From: Branchiostoma floridae
Taxonomy: Eukaryota; Chordata; Leptocardii; Amphioxiformes; Branchiostomatidae
Length of the DNA stretch: 60,000 bases
Assembly (NCBI RefSeq): GCF_000003815.2
Contig: NC_049993.1
Location: forward strand, 16,080,897 to 16,140,896
Reading direction: 5' to 3'
This document shows positions 32,313 to 43,240 of this stretch, piece by piece; within the stretch, counting starts at the first letter, position 1, and each line of letters opens with the position of its first letter. A program made the position numbers and the translations under genes. The notes beneath the pieces are model-generated. The model had not been told where the DNA came from, did not search any database, and was given only the letters and a program-made list of their open reading frames with translations.

Positions 32313-33299
32313 AGATTGAATGATAGAGATATCTCCGATATCGTAGTCAACATATTCGACATTTAAGTCCGCTGACAGGTCTAGTGGAGACTGAAGAGAA
32401 GACATTACCATTCGTGAAGAGTTTGAAAATAATGAATCTTGTTACCGAGCGTCACACGGTGGTGTTACATTCGCTAGCTGTGATAGGATCGAGTGGAACT
32501 GACCTCAGTGGACCATAAGAGTGGAAATGCAAGGAAACAATCACGTCTAATTGGCACAGTGTAGTGCAGTAGCCAGGTTCAAAGTCCTAGGGCATTGCTG
32601 TGGAACGATTATAGACAGCTTCAATGCATAAAGTGTGCCTCGACGATATATCTGTATGTCTTTGTGTGGCAATCACAGTCTATTGTAACAAAAGTGGCGA
32701 CAGCATTGGAAGTGATTTTCTTCTTCCTCCGGCACAGCATGGCACAACCTGGCATGCAGACAAAGTACACGTCTACTGAGCATAAACAAAGCTCTTTGAT
32801 ATTCTCTACAGGATTTGTTTCTTACTTTGAGGGATCAAAATTGACTGTCACCTCCTTGGGTACTCGTTGGGTCGCTCTAACTGTAGCAGAGCATGGGCAA
32901 CACATGTCAAAGAAGGAGAAGTATTTGGAGCAGAGCCAACCAAACAGACTGCAATTTTGGGGGGATTTAGCGGTGCCAATCATAACTAAGCTATGAAAGG
33001 TGAAGGATGCAACGGTGAGATCCGACGCTGCAATCTTTTTTTTTTTAATTCTCATTGACAGATAAGACAGATGTAGTGGTGGCTCACTCAAGTAATCAAC
33101 TTATATTCACGCCACCACTATACATATATATACAAGAACATAAACATAACTAAACCAAACTAAATACAAAATAAAGGCTGCAGTCTTCACAGATGTTTCC
33201 CTCACTATACCGGTACCCTTGGCAGAAGCCTTGGTCATGCTATATTCATTTGAATGTATATCTACTGAGATTTACCTCATTAATGGAAGGGTTGACATA
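32313..33299. other. No recognisable gene
   Basis: The 133-residue frame 32595-32996 (+) has no recognised domain and is overlapped by a minus frame. A T-run is at 33036-33048. Confidence 0.45.
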
Positions 33300-33600
33300 A
33301 CAGGCGACCGTCGCCTTTTCAAGATGTCCACACAGATACCAGACTGCAAGGTCTTTTCGATAAGTGGCGTGTGGGCGGATTCTTAGACGTGCTCGATGTG
33401 TGACTCTCCTCAAACACGAGACCTTCATGTAACGTCTTATCCCTGACCAATAGCAAAGCTAGTCACTCACCTGAGTGAAGTGAGAAAAGCCGTGTAAAGT
33501 GCATTTCTCCCGAGGCCACAATATTGGCAGCATTTGAGTGGAGTCGAACATAAGACCTCTGGATTTTGAGCCAAACTCCCTGCCATGCGTTGCGTCACAC
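33300..33600 (-). mobile_element. tRNA-derived SINE, minus orientation
   Basis: On the minus strand the order is a tRNA-like head (TTTGGCTCAAAATCCAGAGG...TTCGACTCC), then GGGAGAAATGCACTTTACAC, CTTTTCTCACTTCACTCAGG, ATAAGACGTTACATGAAGGT and TCGTGTTTGAGGAGAGTCAC. This is the same module order as the 50095-50335 copy. Such central modules are widespread in marine invertebrate SINEs. Confidence 0.65.
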
Positions 33601-34129
33601 TATCCTTGGTAGTTGAATAATGGCGAGGTTTGCTTATTGTGACTTCAGGCCAGTAAAACGGTTGGTCCTCCAGAGCGTATGTAGACGACCTCCTGTACTG
33701 GTTGTTACAGCAATGACATTGAGGACGTTTTCCCTTTCAGCCAGAGAACAGCGTAGCCAAATGGATTGCCCTATCTTACAAGTGATGAACGCGGCCATCT
33801 TGATGTTTTATTGAAGGGATTTATGGCTGACGCATTCCTCCATCAAGCTCTTGAAGTTGATGATGTATCGCTGATGCATCCATCCTTTCATCTGTAGGAA
33901 ATGTACCCATTTGTATGGACCCCCATTATGCCTTCATGAAGCAATCTATTCACGGACCCGCCCGACGTGGTCACCGGGGTCGTTATTCTGCAATTTTTCT
34001 CCATCCACGAAATAGCTCTTCTAAAAATACTCTCGACGGCGGTCATTTCACCTGCATGTCCAAACGCACGTCTGCTGCAATTCAAAATAGTTTTATCTCT
34101 CCTCTAGATCGGACCTCATTCGGCGTTCC
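33601..34129. other. No recognisable gene
   Basis: Overlapping frames on both strands (33888-34085 -, 33915-34136 +) with no motifs. Confidence 0.5.
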
Positions 34130-34710
34130 ACTATGAAGAAGTATAAATCTCATTCCCCCTAGCTGTCACTGATACATTGATCAGAAGACATAATTCGCTA
34201 CTGCACTAGATTGGAAACCATGAAAACTTATAGGTCGCATTGTCCCTAACGGTATTACGTTCTACCATGGAGAAGCATAAAACTTATTACCCCTCACAGC
34301 TTTGTATGTTCAAAATACCTTATTCGTTGCTTCACTAGAATGAAAACATATAAATCTTACTGAGTCTAGCGGTTTAGAGTTCTACCATGGAGAAGCATAA
34401 AACTTATTACACCCGCAGCTTCTGATATTTTGTTCAAAATACCATATTCGTTACTTCAAAATTGATTGAAAACTGTGAAAACTTGTTACCCCTAATTTCT
34501 GATACTTTGATCTGTGGACTTAATTCGTTACTGCACTAAGTTAAAATCTCTCAAGACATGTAAAGCTTATTGGCGTCCCTACTGCCAAACAACTCTACCA
34601 TGAAATAGTATACAATAAGTCTTGTGCCTCCTGGCTATTTCTGATACTTGCATCTGAATACCTTCCCGTCTATTGAGAATGATGAAAAAAATATAAATCA
34701 CATTTCTCTA
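34130..34710. repeat. Degenerate tandem array, ~120-bp unit, ~5 copies
   Basis: TCTACCATGGAGAAGCATAA begins exactly at 34261 and 34381 (period 120). Diverged copies with ATAAATCTCATT, TTCTGATACTTTGAT and AATTCGTTACTGCACTA continue on both sides. Confidence 0.8.
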
Positions 34711-35094
34711 GTGACAAGTAACAAGCCTTCATGACATCATAAACCCCACACACATATCCGCAGGTGGTTTAATCAACTTTCGCTTGACATATCCTTGGGG
34801 GATCTAGGCTCACGTACATCAATCAATGTACAGCGGATAGATTTCGATGTAAATAATATTTGATGGCAAAAATGACAAGAAAACAGCCTTACACTTGAAT
34901 GAAAAAAATCAAAGTGGACCCATTGTCAAAGATATTGAATTATTTGGAATACACGGGTTATATTATGAAGTTGATTGAATTGAATGTGGCACAGGATTCA
35001 CATCAATATGAAGAAGAACCGATAAAGAAAAAACTCGTATAGAGCTTCTTGTTGGAGTTTCCCTTTTCCATGTATCTCTTCAATGGCTCTTATT
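34711..35094. other. No recognisable feature
   Basis: Nothing beyond AT-rich unique-looking sequence. Confidence 0.5.
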
Positions 35095-35320
35095 CATGTT
35101 CGATGGATATCTTGTGACCATTGCTATTGTTTGCACGTCGAGATGTCATCAATCATGTAACGTTATGGGTGCTTTGATGAGTGAACTTTTGATCTTTCAT
35201 GTAGCTATTGAAAAACTCGTAGTCATGCTCGCTGGACTACTTCTGTCATTGCCATTGTGTGCACGTTCGAGATGTTATCTATCTTGTAACATAACGGGCG
35301 CTTTGCTCTGTTGCTTCGAC
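35095..35320. repeat. Tandem duplication, 129-bp period, 2 diverged copies
   Basis: ATGTTCGATGGATATCTTGT... at 35095 and ATGCTCGCTGGACTACTTCT... at 35225 align over ~85 bases. Because 129 is a multiple of three, the plus frame 35096-35365 shows the peptide twice (…SRCHQSCNVMGAL and …SRCYLSCNITGAL). No known domain. Confidence 0.75.
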
Positions 35321-35365
35321 TTCGTAGGTGCCCAGACTGCAACCCGAGCTCCATTTACGCCTTGA

Positions 35366-36541
35366 CGAAGCCCGCCTGTATGGTTATGGGCATCTGTTTC
35401 ACGTGAAGCTGCATCCCAGGGGAGACAGGTCGTGCTCCCAGCGCATGGAGCAGCTGTTTTTGAGAACGTTACTTACTCGTTTCCTGCCGTGGCTAACGAG
35501 GTGTCGACGGTTTATTCCGGCTCATGACAACGCAACGTAACAAGCTGCCTCTCACTCATCACGGATGCATCAATGAAGAGTGATGCCTTCAGCGAGATAC
35601 TAGTTAGGCCCGGAGTATCACTATAAGGCCCTATAACGGCCAATCGTGGAAGTGGGATGTTTTCTACATTGCAAGCACGTAGAGCGTCCTGTCTTCCACG
35701 GGTTAACGGCGGGATAACAGCCAATATCTATGCATGCAAGAACAACAAAGTTAACCAACCAAGGACATATTTACTGATGGCGGCTATCAGTGTGGATTAC
35801 ATCTCCGAGTTTGATGTACAGCGATGTATTACACGTTTCCCATCTATCTTTCTGAGATGTCCTGACGGCTGCGCTGGAAGATGACCCGTGCACCATTCAT
35901 GTAACTCTCAGCCTACATGAGTGAGAGGCGGCAATGCCATCTATATTGGCGCGCTCGAAGCGTGAAACATTTATCGGTGATGCTCTGCATCGAGGTGACG
36001 TTAACGACTCACAAAGGGTCGCCATAACATCCCACTATCTCACCATTCTTTCTGGCTTTTTTTGCATAACATTCGCCCACACATGTACAAGTTAAATGAC
36101 TGCGACAAAACTTCCAGCCTGGAAGATTTACCCTTGAAGGAGTTTACCGTCAATTTTCAACAAAACGGCCCAGAGTGTGCGCGTATGACACATGTGCACA
36201 GTAGGCGATTACAAATACCGAAAGGCACGCTAAGTCTGAGATGACAGCAGACATGTTTGAATATGATGGAAGTGTATTTTGCTGTCTGTGACAGAATCGC
36301 TGGGTTCTTCGTACCATATGCATTAATATCATTTATCTTGCCTGCTCATGGGGGAACCTTACGCCAGAGCTTCATTTGTTACCATCCTATGTTATACGTT
36401 AATAACCCTTTAGCGTTCTCCTTTTTAAACAAAACGCCAAAGATGAATTCAGTTCCTGATTAAGCACACTTAAAGCTAGGAAGAGAATCTCTTACCTTGT
36501 AAAGTACGCAAAAGAGAAAGCCATGCCGAATTCACGCTTAC
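35366..36541. other. No recognisable gene
   Basis: Short overlapping frames only; nothing supported. Confidence 0.45.
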
Positions 36542-36965
36542 CTATGCCGACTCTAGCTCTCCGATACCCGCACGGTTGTAGCTGTAGGAAGCCGTGTTGG
36601 TCCGCTGTCAGCTGTGGACAGTACCGATCTGCTACGCGTCCTGTCCTTGTCTGCTCGGACTCACGGCGGCCTCGGCGACGTTAACAGATGGTCGGAGATC
36701 TGACACAGTACGTTTAACGGAAGCTGCCGTGCATATCCAATGACGGGGAGTAATGGGTGTGTGGCCGGCGAGGCCAGTTACCGTCTAACAGCTCTACCCA
36801 CGTGAACTGAAGCAAGCCTGCAGCCTATGGGCGTCCGACGCTCATCAATCGATGCGTTCACGGCAACGGAAGTGCCAAGACAGTAACGCTCCCGGCGAGC
36901 TGTTCTCGCGGTGACTGCTTCCAATCTTTCCACTGCTCTCTCTCCCAGGGCGCTGGCACTCATGC
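36542..36965 (-). promoter_or_regulatory. CpG-rich segment ending in a strong splice donor; possible 5' exon/promoter of a minus-strand gene
   Basis: The segment is clearly richer in CpG than its surroundings. On the minus strand it ends GTCGGCATAG|gtaagcgt, a near-ideal donor at 36542/36541. No ATG lies in the last ~130 bases before it, so it would be an untranslated first exon. The nearest minus-strand gene is the Ig gene 13 kb away; linkage is speculation. Confidence 0.25.
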
Positions 36966-37312
36966 ATGAGGTCAGATCCCTTCAAGTTTTATCCCCGTGC
37001 CCAGAGATGAAAACGCTGTACCGTGCGCCCAGCTCAATACTGATGTGGGCAGCCTGGAAACGCAGCACTAGTCATGGTATGATCAACCATCTAGCCAGAG
37101 ATATTGCTGCAGACGCCTGGCCCTTAGGGGACACTGTATGTTCACATTAAAGGGCTGGCCGTAAGTCAGAAGATTATTGCCTATATTAAGGAGGTCGGGG
37201 AACTGTATCCTTAGGGTAGGGCAGTGTGCCTGTTTTACAAAGCAACGTATCATTTGCCCACTTGTAGGGAAACGCTCAATATCAGAAGTAGATACTTTGT
37301 GCATATATATAT

Positions 37313-37352
37313 TTATGTATATATATATAGAGAGAGAGAGAGAGAGAAAGAG
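37313..37352. repeat. (TA)n(GA)n microsatellite
   Basis: TATATATATA followed by AGAGAGAGAG. Confidence 0.95.
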
Positions 37353-37902
37353 AGATCTAGGGGAAGAAAGGGAAATAGATATAGATTGACAGGTATATAT
37401 AGAACACCCACTCCATTTCATCATTTATAACGTTATATAAGAGAGATGTGTACGTATACATATAAGCTAATTGTGCTTTTTACCTGATACAAAATATATG
37501 TGAATAAAATAGATGTGTGTGTCTGTGGACGTACATGTACTGCTTTGGGCGCTACGCCGACGGACGGTTATATTGCCTGTACAAATACAGATACAGATAA
37601 TAGCAAGTCACTTCCAATCTGAGTTGGGACAATCCAAATTTTAATATGAAATGGGTGCTTTTGTGATCTATGAAAACGTTGATATAATGCTCGACAGAAT
37701 GGGGTTGGTCGAACACAGTAATGTCCGACTTACTGCCCACGTGAAATAATGTTGAAATAAAGTATCAGTTAACGACCGAAATGTCGCGAACTCCCATATC
37801 AGTACCAATCTACAGCCTTCACATCTGCTAGCACTGCTCTACTTTTTTCTTCAGATCTCTGAATAATGGACCGATCCTGAAGCCCCGCCCCTTGTTGGTT
37901 AT

Positions 37903-37962
37903 ATTTCGAACACCTCCGTCAAAGATAGCCAATGGGCTGACTTGACGGAGGTGTTCGAAATA
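37903..37962. repeat. Perfect 19-21-bp inverted repeat (hairpin)
   Basis: TTTCGAACACCTCCGTCAA (37904-37922) and its exact reverse complement TTGACGGAGGTGTTCGAAA (37942-37960) are separated by about 19 bases. Imperfect direct repeats, CTCTGAATAAT...GATCCTGAAGC, flank it at ~37857 and ~38003. Confidence 0.9.
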
Positions 37963-38918
37963 AAATAGGGGGTTCTATTTGTTCGATATGGCGTTCTACA
38001 GAGCTCTGAATAATTCAGCAGGGGTGGCGGGATCCTGAAGCTCGCCGGCGTCTGCCCCCTGACTGGGCAGGGTACAACTTACGGACAGGGAATTGGAAAC
38101 TTATTTGCCGTCTAGTTGAAGTCGGCGTGTAGAATGGAAATTGTTATTGCCCTTTTTTTGGTACAAGTCCCGTACAGCGCCAGGCAGATCTATCATGGTA
38201 AGGCCATGTTGATTTGGTTATATGGATGGCATCCACTGGGAATCCCAGAACTGATGCGAGCGGGCGATTTAAGAAAGAGTTTGGCCAAAAAGCTGCCTTC
38301 ATAAAGTGGTCAGAAAGGTTGAAGAAATGGCTGAACAAACAGTTTGGAATACTTAACAATAGATTCTTCACGTTCTTATTATCTGCTCTTTCACATTCTT
38401 ATTCTTTAACCTTGGAGTTGACGTTGGCATTCTATAACATTACATTTACTTTGTGTTTTCCGATATATTCTTTTTTTATTATTCTCCGGTATATATTTGC
38501 TCATTTTGCACTTATACACCATGGTTGAAACCTTTTTTTGGAAACGGTCGAAAATTGATGCCAGCGCGCGTTGATGTCATCAATATGATCAAAGCAACGT
38601 AGCCTAAAGCCACCGCCCACCCACATCCCGTCCCGTCCCTTCCACAGGCGGAGGTCCGGTGAAACATGTCTGTGACTCAACAGGAACTCACGTGGCTGTG
38701 ATCAGCGGGCAGTCGTGACGTCAGCCATATCTGTAAATTCTCCCTCAATGGACGACCATGCGCAGACAAGAAAGGCAGTCACGAACGTGTATAAAGTAGA
38801 CTGCATGCGATTGACTGTAAATTTCGGAACCACAATCAGAGAATGCGTCCGTCTAATCCGTAGGAAAGGGGAGCTTCCTGGGGCATTCTAATGGTTTGGG
38901 CCTCTGACTTTCTGTCTC
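37963..38918. other. No recognisable gene
   Basis: Overlapping frames around 38116-38528 on both strands, without motifs. Confidence 0.45.
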
Positions 38919-39005
38919 TCTCTGTCCCACTCTCTCTCTCTCTGTCTCTCTAAATCTCTCTCTCTCTCTCTCTTTCTTTCCTTCTTTCTCTCTATCTCTC
39001 TCTCC
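38919..39005. repeat. (TC)n-rich microsatellite
   Basis: TCTCTCTCTC interrupted by single bases and CTTT units. Confidence 0.95.
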
Positions 39006-39067
39006 CACACACATGGTGAACACAAGCCTTTCATCGGAAGTAAAGTTGGCTCAAGTATTTATCAAAG

Positions 39068-39111
39068 CTCTTTGAATCCAAGTCAATTGCAATTTACCCG
39101 GATTCAAAGAG
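39068..39111. repeat. 12-bp perfect inverted repeat (small hairpin)
   Basis: CTCTTTGAATCC and GGATTCAAAGAG flank a 20-base loop. Confidence 0.8.
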
Positions 39112-39531
39112 ACTTAATTGCAATATTGCAATATCTTCTTGCTTCCAGCTCCCGTTCTTTATGTAATACCAGGTCCTTTGAACACCCACGTGTAAAAGTC
39201 ACGTAAAACCTCCAATGTCTGACTCAATGTCCATCTGGCGCCGATTGCAAATCACTCAAAAGAAGTCGTAAAACTTCCTGGGTTGTGCGAAAGCTTCATA
39301 TTGCCGGTCTCTACTAGGCAGATTTGTAAGTGGCGCCATCACGACGTGTCTTCGTTCTTGTATAGGCAGCAAGGCGGTCCTACACAATTGGCCAAGATTT
39401 ACAAAGACTCCGAGAGTCGCTAAAAATAAAGATAAGGTCTTGCTTGTTTTAAAGATTGGAAGAGGTTTTACATTTCAAATGTGGAGAAGTTACAAAACTA
39501 GCAAGTAGTTGATGCTCTTTCTGATACAATA

Positions 39532-39557
39532 CAGAGAGAGAGAAAGAGAGAGAGAAT
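39532..39557. repeat. (GA)n microsatellite
   Basis: AGAGAGAGAAAGAGAGAGAGAG. Confidence 0.9.
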
Positions 39558-39849
39558 ATTGTTTATTTCTTTCACAGCAAAATTACTGTTTACATTGTGT
39601 GCATTATTGCTCACAAGAACATTCTAACATAAGCAGTACAAAGTAGACGTATAGCATGAATATTACGAGGAATAAACAATTCAATTGACCATGAGTATTG
39701 GTTTCATATACAGTAACACAGAGTAGTTTCTTTTAAACATTATCTAACATTATTCATTTGCTGTTTGTAGCCGCCTGCCTATTCTTTAGTTTCAAAAGCT
39801 ATTGAACATTTCTAAATTAATCAAAATCTGTTTTGCCCTCTTATTCCAG

Positions 39850-39893
39850 GTGGCAGCCACAGTGGAGAAGCATACCGATACCAAACCCCACAG
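39850..39893 (+). CDS. Candidate orphan exon encoding a C2H2 zinc-finger linker-like peptide
   Basis: A 44-bp segment is bounded by a good acceptor (tgccctcttattccag) and a good donor (CAG|gtaagct). In frame 1 it reads VAATVEKHTDTKPH, then two bases of an Arg codon. The HTDTKPH core resembles the HTGEKP linker that joins C2H2 zinc fingers. No zinc-finger exon was found downstream, so this may be a stray exon copy, a pseudo-exon or chance. Confidence 0.25.
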
Positions 39894-39951
39894 GTAAGCT
39901 GACTTCATTAAATGATATAGAGCCGGCACACAGCGCGGGTTCTCTGCGGGA

Positions 39952-39970
39952 CCGGGGTATATATCCCCGG
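39952..39970. repeat. Perfect palindrome CCGGGGTATATATCCCCGG
   Basis: Six G/C pairs around TATATAT, 59 bases beyond the donor of the orphan exon candidate. Confidence 0.85.
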
Positions 39971-40034
39971 ACCCACCTGGGCAACTGGCACGCTATTATA
40001 TCTCCCTGCCTCGTCGGGGTTTTGATTAGGTTTT

Positions 40035-40510
40035 AACCAAATCAAGAACCCGCCGCTATGATTGATTAAACCTATGTATAGGGTGGGGAGAGAGATACGA
40101 TCGTAAAACGCACGATGGAGATCTAGACTGGCAAAGGCCTACGGGCTTTTGTAAAACAACTCTTTCTGTTAATAGAATTTCATCTAACAGTGACTACTTT
40201 TTAAATGTATATACAGGTATACAGGTGCAGAAAATGTGTAGTCGGGGGAAATGTAAAAATGCATTAGAAATAGCTAGAATCTATTATAAAATTAAGAACC
40301 AGGTGGCATGATTGATCAATTCTTTGTACAGGGCGGGGAGAGAAATGCAACCGTAAAACTGTCGAAACTGTCAGAGGTCTACGGGCTTTTTTTAATTCTT
40401 TCTTTTACTTTTCTATCAAAAAGTACACCTTTAGATTGCAGAAAACAGATAGTCAGAGGACTTGTAAAATGTATTCCAAATATACACCTAGAATCTATAA
40501 ACAACAATGA
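40035..40510. repeat. Tandem duplication, 250-bp period, 2 diverged copies
   Basis: AAGAACCCGCCGCTATGATT at 40044 and AAGAACCAGGTGGCATGATT at 40294. Both copies continue with GGG.GGGGAGAGA.AT, GT.TACGGGCTTTT and TAGAATCTAT. Confidence 0.82.
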
Positions 40511-42896
40511 TGGATTTTATAGCTACAGAATGAATATGATTGTATAGCTATTGAAGGAAATAAACAGTACATTTAAATTAATATGCATTTTATTCAACCC
40601 TATTTCATTTCACATCATATACTAACACGTTTCTTCATCCTACTCGTTCTTTTTGCTATAAGTCAGCGCCAACAGAACGTGTTGGGCGTATGATAATAGT
40701 ATAACACCGCACTCCCCGCTTGGTAATCTAACATGATTGTGACAAGTTTGCCGCCGAGATCGTAAACAGGCTTCCAGTTAACTTTCTTCTTTCCACGTAC
40801 GAGCCGATGTATTGATTACGAAAAACGAGCAGCTAAAAGTGCTTTTGATTCCTACAATTACTATTCGTTGCGTGCCTGTCAGGATTCGTAAAGCAGATCT
40901 TAGTCACAGGCGCTAAATGATATCTTCAACTGTAAACGTCTTATGGAAACTGAGTGTCCTACGGCTTGACGACGGGAAACTGTCGCCTAAACGATGCCAT
41001 CAATCGTGTCTCTGTGCCAGACCGCCTGAAGGCTTGCGTAGGATTAATCGGTGAACGACCTATGGTTTGATGTGAACGTTTCAATGACGTATCAACGATG
41101 AACATTGACTGCATGGTCACGAGTTCCCTTTACAACAAATCCCTTCTCCAAGCAATTTCAAAGACAATCAACAGTGAAAGATTACTGTCTGTTGCCGTCT
41201 TCAGAAAGAGTTAAGACAACACAACGCCTCTATCTGATAATAGGATCCACATTGGTCAGGCGGGGTTAGTGGGACCGAGGTGAGTAAATGAAAGCCTGAT
41301 GATGATGAAAGATGCAGTTCGACCATGTGATAAGAGATAGGAACAGACTCAAAGAACCCCCTAATGTCGATAGAGACGGAATCAAAGCGTTTACTGAGGG
41401 CACGTAAGGTGACGTTAGGCTCAATAACGTCAGCTGCTAACGTCTGACGCGATAAACGCGAAGATATAAGGTATTGAAAACAGTTTTAGAGATATAATGA
41501 CTTTAATGCTGAGGCTGGTCTAGCAAAATCGCAGCTTATTAGATTGATTGATTTGGCTGTGATGATACCAGAATAACAGTTAACAGTTCTGCGTTTGGTG
41601 ATGCGATTCGAGAATACAAAACTATGGGCGATCGAAAATCTTACAACTTTACGGGGGGAGGGGAAATTTAATAACGATTACCCTAATGCATTTTAGTTAT
41701 TGTAGGAGGCTTAAGTTACGTTATATATACATGTATATCCTGGCATGATGATGATGATCTCTGTAGGTCGCATTCTTATTCGACTTTCTTTACTCATAAC
41801 ATAATTCACACCTACTAGGGTGGGGTGAGGCGGCAAAGTGGAGCAAACTACATTCAGAGTCCTAAATATGAGATATGCTCCTCAAAGGTTTTTGTGTATA
41901 AATTTCCCATGGCCACATGTAATGTGAGTAATGCAACTTGGCACTCTTGTGACAGTAGAATGAAAAGTTATGTATAATCGGAAGCCTACTCTATATCATG
42001 AAGTACTATGTTATAATGATAGAAGTTTATTTGCAAGTTCGTGTCCGAGGGTTAATTGCATGTACATGGTATAAACATGGTAGATATACAAGTGACAATG
42101 GACAGTTATGAACAATATTCTACTGTAATACTAGAGTTGGCATGTTATATCCAAACAGCACCAGAGGTCAGTTGTAGCAACGTTTCACATGTGTACATGT
42201 CCTGCTCGAAGGGGACTGTCTAGACACACCACTACACTGGCACGTACAGCTAGCGCAGGTCACCAACAGCCCGGGAACTGTGGGCCGGGCGGCGGGGTGC
42301 ATTTAGATTGCCATCGCTTTTCCTGAAGGCAGTTGAAGATGACTGATGATGCTGTGCTCAAAGTACGCCTCGCAAATTCCCCGGGACAAAATGATAGGTT
42401 CAGCGCCCTGTATTGTTAGGGTATACAGGAAGAGGATCTCTAGTTACTGTTGAAGCAAGGAGGTCTTTGACCGCCGTGTAATTACTGCACTTGTTGCGCG
42501 CACCTCTGCTTGTTAAGTTACTTATTGGTTTTTCAGAGAGGCATTCCGTGCGTTGTGTCCTAATCCTCACCCCATCTACACACACAATGTATTTCATCTC
42601 CGTGCAAGCCTCCAATGCCGCGGTTTTGGTGTGTTATTCAGTCACTCAAAGGGATGGGAATCCGCGGGTACAGGGCCGAATTTTCTGCAGAAATAAGAGG
42701 CTTTGTCGGCGCGTGGCCTATTGATTTCCGCCTTTGCAGCGGCACCATGGGAAATGGAAGGCCACCCGATCAACATACGTGTTCTGGATGGAATAAAAAT
42801 TTTTGTAAAGACGCCAGAAATTCTGCACGATGATTTTGACCTAACTAAAAGGGACTAACTAATCAAAAGTGACAAGGTCTTCAACTTTTTTATAAG
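40511..42896. other. No recognisable gene
   Basis: Frames at 42400-42833 overlap on both strands. Nothing supported. Confidence 0.45.
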
Positions 42897-43240
42897 ACGT
42901 TTTCCGGTTGGGATAAAAAGTGTTAACGCAAACAAAAGGAGCTCCACTTTGCCATTTCGATTAAGCTAAAGTAACTACAAAGACTAATTCGTATAGCTTA
43001 GACATAACGTTGCCATTTTGAATTACCTAAAGTATAGTACTGTAATTTCAAGCTAACTGCAAATGACTTATTTGTGTAGCTTAACCATAACCAGAAATCA
43101 AGTTCTTAGCAACTTGGTCTGTAACGTTTACGTTTTCCGGGTGGGATAAAAGATGTTAAAACAAACACCAGTAGCTCTAAAATGTCATTCTAAATTAGCT
43201 AAAGTTGATCAAATTCATCAGATATAGCTTGGCTGAAAAT
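42897..43240. repeat. Tandem duplication, 233-bp period, diverged
   Basis: ACGTTTTCCGGTTGGGATAA at 42897 and ACGTTTTCCGGGTGGGATAA at 43130, each followed by GTTAA..CAAAC and GTAGCTTA/ATAGCTT motifs. Confidence 0.75.
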
